Positions 7,373-13,893 are shown, counted from the first letter of the stretch. The stretch: 22,726 bases of DNA from JARLFX01 sp036404255 (GCA_036404255.1 DASWOP010000212.1:1-22726), one strand, 5' to 3'. Notes: a model not told the origin generated them from the letters alone. Program-made: numbers and translations.

Positions 7373-7402
7373 TTGACACAGCTTTTGCGTGGGCGGTATA
7401 GT
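7373..7402 (+). promoter_or_regulatory. rpsA promoter
   Basis: A perfect TTGACA (7373-7378) and TATAGT (7397-7402) are separated by 18 nt, a near-consensus housekeeping promoter suited to a ribosomal protein gene. Start is predicted near 7409, leaving a leader of about 200 nt before the rpsA ATG. The rest of the 7239-7611 gap shows no coding frame that I can support. Confidence 0.75.
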
Positions 7403-7611
7403 TGAGATGAGCTGCTATGAGATGGGAAACAGGCATAGCACGCTACCTCTGCCATCGATTTCGCGCCCGCCAGGCCATCCTTACAAGAATGACTTGATCC
7501 GGGAAACGACGGGAAGCCGGCCCTGCTGAAAGAGCATTCTGCCGCGGGTGGACCGTCAAAGATCGAGATTCGCGCACGAGCTTGCAGCATCCTGTCCCGG
7601 AGTCCCAGCGA

Positions 7612-9534
7612 ATGTTAGATGTAACCAATCCTGAATCAACCGAGAGCAAACCCCTGACCACCGAACTGGAAACCCTTACCCCCGAAGCGACGGCTACGGC
7701 AACTGCCGAACCGTCAACCGAGACCAACCACACACCCGCCGTGGAGCAGACGCCTGTCGCAACTGCTGCCAACGAGGACTCCGACTACGAAGCCGGCATG
7801 GAAGACTTTGCCGCTGCGCTGGAGAACTTCGACCGCGAGCAGGCTGCAGAGGCCGCGAACCAGACAACCTACGAAGAGCACATTGTGACTGGCACCGTGA
7901 TTAAGATCACGGATAAGCACGTTGTGGTCGATGTCGGACTCAAGTCCGAAGGACTGATTCCGCTGGCGCAGGTCCTGGACCACACTGGTCAGCCGAAGCT
8001 GAAGGCCGGCGACACCGTGGACGTGGTTGTGGAGCGTGAGGAGGCTGAGGGCGGATTCCTCGTCAGCTATGACAAGGCCCTGAAGCACAAGGTCTGGGAC
8101 ACGATCGAGAAGGCTGCCGCGGAGAAGACCCTGGTTACCGGCATCGTGCTCGGCCGCGTCAAGGGCGGTCTTACCGTCGACATCGGCATCAAGGCATTCC
8201 TGCCGGGCTCGCAGGTCGAGATTCGTCCCGTCCGCAACCTGGACGCCTATATCGGCCAGCCGATTGACGTTCGCGTCATCAAGCTCAACAAGAAGCGCGG
8301 CAACGTCGTCGTTTCCCGCAAGGAACTGCTGGAAGAAGAGCAGACCGGCAAGCGCGACGAGACGTTGAAGTCCCTCGAAGAGGGCACCATCCTCACCGGC
8401 ACGGTGAAGAATCTGACCGACTACGGCGCATTTGTGGATCTGGGCGGCCTTGACGGCTTGCTGCACATCACCGACATGAGCTGGGGCCGTCTCACCCACC
8501 CGCGCGACCTCGTCAATGTTGGCGACGAGATCCAGGTGAAGGTGCTGAAGTTCGACAAGGAGAAGCAGCGTGTCTCCCTCGGCTTCAAGCAGCTCACGCC
8601 TGACCCGTGGCTGGATGCCATCGAGCGCTACCCGGTGAACGCACAGGTCAAGGGCCGCGTTCTCTCGGTTACGGACTACGGTGCATTCATCGAGCTGGAG
8701 CAGGGCATCGAAGGCCTGGTTCACGTCTCGGAGATGACCTGGTCCAAGCGCATGAAGCATCCGTCCAAGATGGTTCACCCCGGCGACGAGGTGGAGGCTG
8801 TCATTATCAGCGTGAATCCGACCGACCGTCGCATCTCGCTGGGCATGAAGCAGCTGCAGGAGAATCCATGGGAGCAGTTGGAAGATAAGTATCCGACCGG
8901 GGCCATTGTGGAAGGCCGCGTACGCAACCTGACCGACTTCGGTGCATTCATCGAGATCGAAGACGGCATCGACGGTCTGGTCCATGTCTCCAACCTGAGC
9001 TGGACCAAGCGCGTGAAGCATCCGTCTGAGCTGCTGAAGAAGGGCGACAAGGTACGTGCAGTGGTCCTCGGCGTAGAGCCGGAGAACCGCCGCCTGTCAC
9101 TCGGCGTCAAGCAGCTGGAGCCCGATGTCTGGGAGACGTTCTTCGCACAGCATCGCGTAGGCGATGTGGTGAAGGGCAAGGTCCTTCGCTCGGCGCAGTT
9201 CGGTACGTTCGTTGAGATCGCGGAAGGCATTGAAGGCCTGTGCCACGTCTCGGAAGCGACGGACGCCAATCACCAGCCGGTTGCACTCGAGCCCGAATCT
9301 GAGCACGAGTTCAAGATCATCAAGATGAACCAGGAAGAGAAGAAGGTCGGTCTTAGCCTCCGCGCCGTTGGCGAGGAAGCAAGCCGCGCCGAAGTCGAGA
9401 GCTACAAGCAGCGCGAGCCCTCATCGGGCAAGGGCGGCAAGATGAAGAGCTCCACGTCTTCATCGAGTTCCACCACGCTGGGCGATCTTCTCGCCTGGAA
9501 GAAGGCCGAAAGCGCCGAGAACGACGACGAGTAG
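7612..9534 (+). CDS. rpsA: 30S ribosomal protein S1
   Basis: S1 binds mRNA on the small ribosomal subunit and helps initiation on structured messages. From ATG 7612 (GGAG 9 nt upstream at 7599-7602) it has 640 residues. After an acidic, Thr/Glu-rich N-terminal extension of about 80 residues come six S1 (OB-fold) repeats. They begin near EEHIVTGTVIKI, LVTGIVLGRVKGG, EGTILTGTVKNLTDYGAFVD, AQVKGRVLSVTDYGAFIE, AIVEGRVRNLTDFGAFIE and DVVKGKVLRSAQFGTFVE. The first two are divergent and the last four are classical, as in six-repeat S1. The C-terminus is a Ser/Lys-rich linker followed by LGDLLAWKKAESAENDDE. A TTG at 7582 is also in frame but less well supported. The last 125 bp of the gene are copied downstream (see the pseudogene and repeat entries). 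Confidence 0.97.
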   Translation: MLDVTNPESTESKPLTTELETLTPEATATATAEPSTETNHTPAVEQTPVATAANEDSDYEAGMEDFAAALENFDREQAAEAANQTTYEEHIVTGTVIKITDKHVVVDVGLKSEGLIPLAQVLDHTGQPKLKAGDTVDVVVEREEAEGGFLVSYDKALKHKVWDTIEKAAAEKTLVTGIVLGRVKGGLTVDIGIKAFLPGSQVEIRPVRNLDAYIGQPIDVRVIKLNKKRGNVVVSRKELLEEEQTGKRDETLKSLEEGTILTGTVKNLTDYGAFVDLGGLDGLLHITDMSWGRLTHPRDLVNVGDEIQVKVLKFDKEKQRVSLGFKQLTPDPWLDAIERYPVNAQVKGRVLSVTDYGAFIELEQGIEGLVHVSEMTWSKRMKHPSKMVHPGDEVEAVIISVNPTDRRISLGMKQLQENPWEQLEDKYPTGAIVEGRVRNLTDFGAFIEIEDGIDGLVHVSNLSWTKRVKHPSELLKKGDKVRAVVLGVEPENRRLSLGVKQLEPDVWETFFAQHRVGDVVKGKVLRSAQFGTFVEIAEGIEGLCHVSEATDANHQPVALEPESEHEFKIIKMNQEEKKVGLSLRAVGEEASRAEVESYKQREPSSGKGGKMKSSTSSSSSTTLGDLLAWKKAESAENDDE

Positions 9535-9538
9535 TCCT
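9410..9538 (+). repeat. Direct repeat, copy 1: 3' end of intact rpsA
   Basis: These 129 bp recur at 10252-10380, exactly 842 bp downstream, with four differences (paired with 10256, 10260, 10300 and 10310). Copy 1 is the working C-terminus of rpsA plus four bases past its stop codon. Confidence 0.97.
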
Positions 9539-9578
9539 GCGCGGACGGCGAATAGCTCGCTCCGCTCGCAGAACAAAA

Positions 9579-9644
9579 ATGCCAGTAAACTGAAACGCCG
9601 CCTCGATTCGAGGCGGCGTTTCAGTTTAACTCGTTGACTGGCAT
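9579..9644. terminator. rpsA terminator hairpin nested in a larger inverted repeat
   Basis: AAACTGAAACGCCGCCTCGA (9587-9606) pairs with its exact complement at 9608-9627, a 20-bp stem in DNA; as RNA the loop is a few bases wide. T-rich sequence follows only weakly. Outside it, ATGCCAGT (9579-9586) matches ACTGGCAT (9637-9644) as a second inverted pair. The right outer arm overlaps the -35 region of brnT, so the structure may also affect brnT expression. Confidence 0.75.
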
Positions 9645-9674
9645 CTGTATATGCAATAATGTATATACAGATGC
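9634..9674 (+). promoter_or_regulatory. brnTA promoter and palindromic operator
   Basis: GCATCTGTATAT (9641-9652) and ATATACAGATGC (9663-9674) are perfect 12-bp inverted arms with a 10-nt spacer. A -35-like TTGACT (9634-9639) lies just upstream and a poor -10 (TAATGT, 9657-9662) lies in the spacer, with 17-nt spacing. The right arm contains the brnT ATG (9671). BrnA antitoxins are known to bind DNA and repress their own operon, so this is the likely BrnA/BrnTA binding site. Confidence 0.7.
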
Positions 9675-9958
9675 GATTTACCTGGGACGAGTTGAAGAAT
9701 CGCGGCAACAGGCGAAAGCACGGCATCAGCTTCGATACTGCTACCCAGGTCTTTCTCGATCCTCTGCACCTTAGCCGTCAGGATCGGATCGTCGAAGGCG
9801 AAGAGCGCTGGCAGACCATGGGCATGGTGAACGGCGTTCTGCTGGTTCTGGTCGCCTACGCCGTGGTTGACGAGTATGAGGAGATCCTTCGCATCATCTC
9901 AGCGCGCAGAGTCACTCGGCAGGAGCGAATCGAATATGAAGAAGCAAATGAAATCTAA
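9671..9958 (+). CDS. brnT: BrnT family toxin (type II toxin-antitoxin, RNase)
   Basis: A 95-residue protein with the BrnT signature: MRFTWDELKNRGNRRKHGISFDTA at the start, FLDPLHLSRQD, EGEERWQTMGMVNGVLLVLVAY, and the closing RIISARRVTRQERIEYEE. BrnT is a RelE-fold ribonuclease that stops growth by cutting RNA when free of its antitoxin. ATG 9671 is preferred because known BrnT proteins begin with this Met-aromatic-x-Trp segment; ATG 9659 would add MYIQ and lies inside the operator spacer. brnA overlaps its 3' end by 23 nt. The pair lies between two copies of the rpsA 3' end. Confidence 0.93.
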   Translation: MRFTWDELKNRGNRRKHGISFDTATQVFLDPLHLSRQDRIVEGEERWQTMGMVNGVLLVLVAYAVVDEYEEILRIISARRVTRQERIEYEEANEI

Positions 9959-10253
9959 AACGGTTGTCTATGAACTGAAACCCGGCCAGCCGCTGACTGC
10001 TCGTCAGAAGCGCGAGATTCAAGCACTAGCTGCCATATCCGAAGGCGAGATCGACACTTCAGACCTTCCCGAGCTTCCTCCGGGAGCCTGGAAGAACGCG
10101 GTGAGTGGTAAGTGGTATCGCCCGGTGAAGCAGGCTGTATCCATTCGCCTGGATGCGGATGTATTGGCATGGCTCAAAGCAAAAGGCAGGGGGTATCAGA
10201 CAAAGGTGAATGGCCTTCTCCGGGAGAGAATGCTGGAAGAGATCGGCAAATAG
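9936..10253 (+). CDS. brnA: BrnA family antitoxin
   Basis: A 105-residue antitoxin paired with BrnT. The N-terminal half is charged and Pro-rich (DTSDLPELPPGAWKNAV), and the C-terminus is a ribbon-helix-helix DNA-binding region: KQAVSIRLDADVLAWLKAKG then GYQTKVNGLLRERMLEEI. This matches the BrnA family, which neutralises BrnT and represses the operon. ATG 9936 has AGGAG at 9921-9925, 10 nt upstream, and overlaps the end of brnT, implying coupled translation. ATG 9948 is an alternative. Its TAG stop (10251-10253) lies exactly at the left edge of the second rpsA-end repeat, so the boundary of the inserted segment abuts the gene. Confidence 0.93.
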   Translation: MKKQMKSKTVVYELKPGQPLTARQKREIQALAAISEGEIDTSDLPELPPGAWKNAVSGKWYRPVKQAVSIRLDADVLAWLKAKGRGYQTKVNGLLRERMLEEIGK

Positions 10254-10380
10254 CGAGAGTCCTCATCGGGCAAGGGCGGCAAGATGAAGAGCTCCACGTT
10301 TTCATCGAGCTCCACCACGCTGGGCGATCTTCTCGCCTGGAAGAAGGCCGAAAGCGCCGAGAACGACGACGAGTAGTCCT
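10252..10380 (+). repeat. Direct repeat, copy 2: duplicated rpsA 3' end
   Basis: This copy matches 9410-9538 at 125 of 129 positions with no gaps. It begins at the brnA stop codon and ends four bases past the duplicated TAG. The repeat period is 842 bp, so brnTA plus one rpsA end forms a unit. Confidence 0.97.
10254..10376 (+). pseudogene. Orphan 3' fragment of rpsA
   Basis: Forty codons plus TAG of the S1 C-terminal tail are kept in frame without a start codon or any S1 domain. Relative to intact rpsA there are two amino-acid changes (Pro to Ser near its start; Ser616 to Phe) and two silent ones. Such changes are expected of a copy no longer under selection. It could have been the true end of rpsA before the brnTA segment was inserted, or have come in with that segment. 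Confidence 0.88.
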
Positions 10381-10400
10381 TTCTCACCGCTCACACACTG

Positions 10401-10434
10401 AAACGCCGCCTCAATCGAGGCGGCGTTTTTATTT
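10401..10434 (+). terminator. Intrinsic terminator after the duplicated rpsA end
   Basis: AAACGCCGCCTC (10401-10412) pairs with GAGGCGGCGTTT (10417-10428) around AATC, followed by TT-A-TTT. The stem sequence is nearly the same as that of the hairpin after intact rpsA (9587-9627), so the terminator seems to be duplicated too, with diverged spacer DNA. Confidence 0.9.
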
Positions 10435-10448
10435 GAGTTTTCGTTAAG

Positions 10449-10502
10449 GGCACGGCTTTAGCCGTGCCGTACAGTATGGATGGAGGAAATGGGCTTTAGC
10501 CC
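10449..10502 (+). repeat. Left REP pair of the RAYT element
   Basis: Two hairpins with TT loops: stem of 9 bp at 10449-10468 and stem of 5 bp at 10491-10502, with a 22-nt spacer. The second lies 13 nt before the transposase ATG and may hide its ribosome-binding region. Confidence 0.85.
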
Positions 10503-10514
10503 TTGAGGTCACCT

Positions 10515-10967
10515 ATGTCCATCCCGACAAGAGTCAACAATTTTGGGACATTTTTTCTAACTGCCGCTTGCGCCGAACGCCGTCGCATCTTCCAGGTCGA
10601 TAACAACGCAAAGCTTCTCGTAGAAACCATCCTTCACTACAGAACGCACTACCTCTTGCACGCATACGTAGTGATGCCGGATCACTTTCATCTCATTCTG
10701 ACGCCACAGGACATTGCGATCGAGCGCGCGATGCAGTACATCAAAGGGGGCTTCTCCCGCCGCTACAACGCAGCGAGGAAACTCAAGATGGAAGTCTGGC
10801 AGCGTGGCTACACAGACCATCGCATCCGTGACGCAAAGGATTATGCAGCGCGAAAGCATTACGTGGAGCAGAACCCTGTCGTTCGAGGCCTGGTAGAGAT
10901 CGCAAATCAGCATGAATACTCATCCGCGAATGGTATCGTCGCGATGGACGATTACCTCAGGGGCTGA
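10515..10967 (+). CDS. REP-associated tyrosine transposase (RAYT), IS200/Y1 family
   Basis: A 150-residue HUH endonuclease. The motif HFH (His57, His59) in YVVMPDHFHLIL is the metal-binding centre, followed by AMQYIKGGFSRRYN, the helix region that normally holds the catalytic tyrosine. In this protein the candidates are Tyr75 and Tyr84, because the position often Tyr in relatives reads Phe80; the assignment is uncertain. The C-terminus VWQRGYTDHRIRDAKDY and ARKHYVEQNPVVRGLV is characteristic of RAYTs. The start is ATG 10515, with GAGG about 8 nt upstream; a TTG at 10503 is less likely. The stop codon lies inside the right inner hairpin. RAYTs move or multiply REP sequences by single-strand cutting; the gene looks intact. 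Confidence 0.93.
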   Translation: MSIPTRVNNFGTFFLTAACAERRRIFQVDNNAKLLVETILHYRTHYLLHAYVVMPDHFHLILTPQDIAIERAMQYIKGGFSRRYNAARKLKMEVWQRGYTDHRIRDAKDYAARKHYVEQNPVVRGLVEIANQHEYSSANGIVAMDDYLRG

Positions 10968-11014
10968 AGCCCGTTTTCGCGGATGGGAATTTATGGCACG
11001 GCTGAAGCCGTGCC
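10961..11014 (-). repeat. Right REP pair of the RAYT element
   Basis: Two hairpins with GA loops, a 5-bp stem at 10961-10972 and a 9-bp stem at 10995-11014. They are the mirror image of the left pair, differing in the loop (GA here, TT there when read on the plus strand). Confidence 0.85.
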
Positions 11015-11063
11015 CTTAACGAAAGATTGAAAGACAGCAGCAGTTTTTAGATTGGAAACAGTG

Positions 11064-11113
11064 GCAGCGGAAAGATTAAAGCGAAAAGATTAAGTAGCAG
11101 CGGAAAGATTAAA
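11064..11113 (+). repeat. Short direct repeats next to the RAYT element
   Basis: GCAGCGGAAAGATTAAA occurs at 11064-11080 and 11097-11113, with a partial third unit (GCGAAAAGATTAA) between. The 11025-11159 stretch holds nothing else that I can support; it is simple, A-rich, non-coding sequence. Confidence 0.85.
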
Positions 11114-11159
11114 AGACGGTTGCAGGGAGCCAAAACAAGAGAGCGAGCAGAGATGCAAA

Positions 11160-11183
11160 ATGTTGCTTCGATTGAGGCAACAT
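11160..11183 (-). terminator. Terminator of the cytochrome gene
   Basis: On the minus strand ATGTTGC and GCAACAT pair around a 10-nt loop and are followed by TTTTGC. It lies 52 nt beyond the cytochrome stop codon. The T-run is short, so strength is uncertain. Confidence 0.5.
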
Positions 11184-11235
11184 CTTACTTATTCTCAATA
11201 CGTTGCTGGTGGAGCTAGCGCTGTCCGCGTAGAAC

Positions 11236-11658
11236 TTACTGCGGAATAACCGCTCCATCCTTGATCCACTTCGTAATGGATGCGATTTCGGCATCAGTCA
11301 GCTTGGTGCGGGGGGGCGGCGGCATCGGCATGGGGTCGTTCGACGGGCCTTCGTGGCGGATCAGCTTTACCAGCAGGCTCTGCTCTGGGTGCCACGGCAC
11401 GATCACCGGGCCATCCATCGCGCCACCCTTCAGGATGCCGGCCCGCGTCTCCAGGACCAGGCCGCCCTTGTGCTTCAGCTCGCTGTGGCAGCGGATGCAG
11501 TTCGCCACCAGGATGGGCTTCACGATGGTGGTGTACTCATCGACAGGCGCAGGCTGGGCGTGGCCGTTGGAGATGCCAAGCAGACCAGCACCGGCAGCCA
11601 GACCGACCGCACCGGCGAGCACAAACAGACGGGAGACAGGGAGAGCAGACAGATTCAT
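11236..11658 (-). CDS. Monohaem c-type cytochrome, exported or membrane-anchored
   Basis: From ATG 11658 the product has 140 residues. Residues 1-35 are a signal peptide or anchor (SRLFVLAGAVGLAAGAGLLGI, possible cleavage after GHA). The single haem site is CIRCH (Cys54, Cys57, His58), and Met110 or Met112 in DPMPMPPPP is the likely second axial ligand. The block KPILVANCIRCHSE...GGLVLETRAGILKGG and PEQSLLVKLIRHE matches the planctomycete-type cytochrome c (PSCyt1-like) domain, here stand-alone. It probably acts as a periplasmic electron carrier, but the partner is not encoded nearby. AAGGA lies about 12 nt upstream of the ATG. The frame is open to 11727 with ATG 11703 as an alternative that would spoil the signal peptide. 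Confidence 0.9.
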   Translation of the reverse strand: MNLSALPVSRLFVLAGAVGLAAGAGLLGISNGHAQPAPVDEYTTIVKPILVANCIRCHSELKHKGGLVLETRAGILKGGAMDGPVIVPWHPEQSLLVKLIRHEGPSNDPMPMPPPPRTKLTDAEIASITKWIKDGAVIPQ

Positions 11659-11951
11659 GGGGAGATGGATTCCTTTGGTTGGATTGCGCTGGCGCTTCTC
11701 CATACTACCAACCCCGCCAACGGCCAAAACTCTCTGCCAAGGCTTCTGGAAGGGCGCGGTTTGATGCTGTGCACAGCAATTCCGCCCCGTCTGAATCCCT
11801 CACCGCGCCACGGCATCTTTAATCCTGTAACCGGTTTTATTTACATAGGGTTTACTCTTGAGTTAACAGTACCGAGGTGGTCACTTTCCCGATCCCTCCA
11901 TTTCCCCTAGGCTTAAAGATGCTCTGCAACTCCGCGGCCTCTAGTCTGACT
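11659..11951. other. Intergenic region between divergent cytochrome and DUF5715 genes
   Basis: About 290 bp separate the two preferred start codons. It must hold both promoters, but I found no convincing -35/-10 pair. The 11820-11870 part is AT-rich (TTTATTTACATAGGG, TTGAGTTAACAG) and is the likeliest promoter area for the plus-strand gene. Confidence 0.4.
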
Positions 11952-13301
11952 ATGAGCCGCACCCAGAAGAATCCGCTTTACCGCAAGGCCGTCAGCACGG
12001 TTACGCTCATGCTGGGTCTCGCGATGCCTGCCCTCACCACCACAGTGGCCCGGGCCGAGCACCACCCGGCGCGTCACCATGCTGCAGCCGTAGAGAAGAC
12101 CGCCGCAAAGCCCGCAGCCCGTACAAAATCCCCCGCCGCGCCCGCGAAACATCTGCGCGCCACCGCGAAAAATGTCGCGCTCAAATCCGCGCCAAAAGAG
12201 GTTGCAGCGAAGGCCGCAGCCCCCGAACGCGTTCGCGGCACCCGGGCAGCAAAGCAATCCCGCCACGAGCTCGCCCGCAAGTCCGCTCCTGTGGCCGATA
12301 AGCCGACTTCCGCAGACTATGAAGCAGCGCAGCGCGTGCATGCGTGGGAGGCTGGCCAGCATACTGGAGCAGCGCCGGCCCTCGCTCCGGCTACGGCACC
12401 CACAGCTCCCCATGGGCAGAAGGCGACTGCGGCAGATTTCATCAAGGCGAGCCAGCCGCAGAGCGTAAACAAACCGCAGGCTGTTGCCTCGCCCAGCCCG
12501 GCGCAGAAGCCAGTGCGCAGTGCGCGCGGCTCCAGACGGAGAAATGTAACCGCCACGCCACCACCGCTTTCTTCCGCCGTTGCCAAGATGTTGCCGGGAT
12601 CGCGTGCGGAGACCACGGACGCGCAGGCTGATGCCGGGGCCCAGGTCTCGGTGATGCTTGCGCCAGCCATGGTGCCTCTGCTCTACGACAAGCGTGGCCG
12701 GGTGATCATGCCGGCAGCCATGCGCGGTTCGCACGACATTCTGGTGCATCAGAATGTCATGGCAGACACCGAGGGTCTCGACCGCATTCAGGACGATTAC
12801 GACCTGAATCGCAAGATCCTGAACCATCAACTGGTGGCCATCCCCGTCAGCAATATGCTGCGCGTGGATGAGCGCCTGCCGGAAAACCGCCGCTACTGCC
12901 GCCCGTGGGTGGCGCAGTTCCTGAGCGATATGGCGAGGGCCCACTATGCGCGGTTCCGTACGCCGCTGCAGGTGAATTCTGCGGTGCGCACGGTAGAGTT
13001 TCAGGAGCGGCTGCGGCGGACGAACGGCAATGCTGCGCCCTCTGACGGCGACACTGCATCGCCGCATCTGACCGGCTTTGCCATCGACATTGGCAAGAAG
13101 TCACTCTCCCCCACGGAGGTTGCGTGGATGCGTGGCTATCTGCTGCCGCTGCAGCAGCAGGGCAAGATCGACGTGGAGGAAGAGTTCCAGCAGGCCTGCT
13201 TCCACATGAGCATCTACCGCAAGTACCTGCCGAATGGACCCTCTAACCGGCGTAGCGAGCCAGCTGCGGATGGAAATATCCTAGCTACCAGGCTGCAGTA
13301 A
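11952..13301 (+). CDS. DUF5715 family secreted protein with M15-peptidase-like C-terminal domain
   Basis: From ATG 11952 the product has 449 residues. A signal peptide (SRTQKNPLYRKAVSTVTLML..., cleavage after ARA) is followed by about 200 residues of Ala/Lys/Pro-rich, low-complexity, basic sequence, probably a flexible cell-wall-spanning linker. The C-terminal 200 residues are folded: YDLNRKILNHQLVAIPVS, NRRYCRPWVAQFLSDMARAHYARF, LQVNSAVRTVEFQ, SPHLTGFAIDIGKK and CFHMSIYRKY. SPHLTGFAIDI resembles the SxHxxGxAxD metal site of D-Ala-D-Ala carboxypeptidases (M15 type), and the His in CFHMSIY could be the third ligand. A peptidoglycan-related role is inferred, not shown. ATG 11919 and GTG 11877 are in frame but would bury the signal peptide. 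A strong terminator follows. Confidence 0.85.
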   Translation: MSRTQKNPLYRKAVSTVTLMLGLAMPALTTTVARAEHHPARHHAAAVEKTAAKPAARTKSPAAPAKHLRATAKNVALKSAPKEVAAKAAAPERVRGTRAAKQSRHELARKSAPVADKPTSADYEAAQRVHAWEAGQHTGAAPALAPATAPTAPHGQKATAADFIKASQPQSVNKPQAVASPSPAQKPVRSARGSRRRNVTATPPPLSSAVAKMLPGSRAETTDAQADAGAQVSVMLAPAMVPLLYDKRGRVIMPAAMRGSHDILVHQNVMADTEGLDRIQDDYDLNRKILNHQLVAIPVSNMLRVDERLPENRRYCRPWVAQFLSDMARAHYARFRTPLQVNSAVRTVEFQERLRRTNGNAAPSDGDTASPHLTGFAIDIGKKSLSPTEVAWMRGYLLPLQQQGKIDVEEEFQQACFHMSIYRKYLPNGPSNRRSEPAADGNILATRLQ

Positions 13302-13328
13302 CTACAGGGTTTAGGGATAGAACAGACC

Positions 13329-13358
13329 AAAAGCCACGGCGGGTGCCGTGGCTTTTTT
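13329..13358 (+). terminator. Intrinsic terminator after the DUF5715 gene
   Basis: AAAAGCCACGGC (13329-13340) and GCCGTGGCTTTT (13345-13356) pair perfectly around GGGT, followed by more T. It starts 27 nt past the stop codon. Confidence 0.95.
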
Positions 13359-13396
13359 GGGGCTATTTTTCGGGCAAAATAAATCTTCAAAACAGG

Positions 13397-13426
13397 TTGG
13401 CACGGTCATGCGCCAGGGACTAGAGT
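13397..13426 (+). promoter_or_regulatory. Possible promoter of the small orphan gene
   Basis: TTGGCA (13397-13402) and TAGAGT (13421-13426) are 18 nt apart. The predicted leader of about 130 nt contains the hairpin GAGGCCGC/GCGGCCTC (13451-13458 with 13471-13478). The match is moderate and unconfirmed. Confidence 0.4.
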
Positions 13427-13560
13427 GTGTGACGCACTTCCCCGGGGATTGAGGCCGCTGGCAGTTTGCGGCGGCCTCGATTCAACATGCATCGCCTTTC
13501 AGGCAGTGGCATGGACCTCTCGTCATCCGGCAGACGTGCAGGGTAATGCAAGGAGGAACC

Positions 13561-13893
13561 ATGAAACTGCATCTTGAAGACGTAGTACCGATGATGATGA
13601 GCGCCGCTGAGCGGCCACTGATGAAAGAGTGGTCCGCGGTTGCTCCAGTTGCCAGAGAACAGATGACCAACATCGCGGAGGAGATCGCGATCATCCAGGC
13701 ACAACATGATTCAGCCTGGATGGGGCGTGACGACTCGCGCGATGCACTGGATCTGGCAAGGGCGAGGGCCATTGAGAGACTGGCAGGGCTGGAGGGCGTT
13801 GGCAGAGATACGGCCGCGCTGGCGGTGAACAATGCCATGTGTGCGGTCACCGGCATTGTGAACCATGCAGTGGGATTCAGCCTGATCGAATAG
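13561..13893 (+). CDS. Small hypothetical protein (110 aa), helical
   Basis: I do not recognise this family. The start ATG 13561 follows a strong AGGAGG (13551-13556), which makes translation credible; an upstream in-frame start at 13546 lacks such a site. The product is soluble, apparently all-helical, with a Met-rich segment (VVPMMMSAAERPLM), then charged helices (EEIAIIQAQHDSAW, DSRDALDLARARAIERLAGLEG) and a mildly hydrophobic C-terminal end (AMCAVTGIVNHAVGF). There is no signal peptide or transmembrane segment. It stands alone between a terminator and the secreted beta-helix gene. No function is proposed. Confidence 0.75.
   Translation: MKLHLEDVVPMMMSAAERPLMKEWSAVAPVAREQMTNIAEEIAIIQAQHDSAWMGRDDSRDALDLARARAIERLAGLEGVGRDTAALAVNNAMCAVTGIVNHAVGFSLIE

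Larger units (their letters stand above)
10439..11024 (+). mobile_element. RAYT element bounded by inverted REP-hairpin pairs
   Basis: The ends are inverted copies: TTTCGTTAAGGGCACGGCT at 10439-10457 matches the complement of 11006-11024. Each end holds two hairpins in mirrored order. On the left, GGCACGGCT/AGCCGTGCC (10449-10468) is followed by GGGCT/AGCCC (10491-10502). On the right, GGGCT/AGCCC (10961-10972) is followed by GGCACGGCT/AGCCGTGCC (10995-11014). Between them is a single IS200-like transposase. Such paired REPs are the substrates of REP-associated tyrosine transposases. No target-site duplication is evident, as expected for this single-strand mechanism. Confidence 0.85.

Noticed and set aside
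7714..9021. 435-residue open frame opposite rpsA
   Set aside because: Antisense of the six S1 repeats; its apparent internal repeats only mirror those of S1.
11064..11113. Possible CRISPR-like array in the A-rich repeats
   Set aside because: Only two full 17-bp units with a degenerate third; spacing is not array-like and no cas gene is near.
11913..13067. 384-residue minus-strand frame
   Set aside because: Lies over the DUF5715 gene and is Arg/Gly/Cys-rich in the manner of antisense GC-rich frames.
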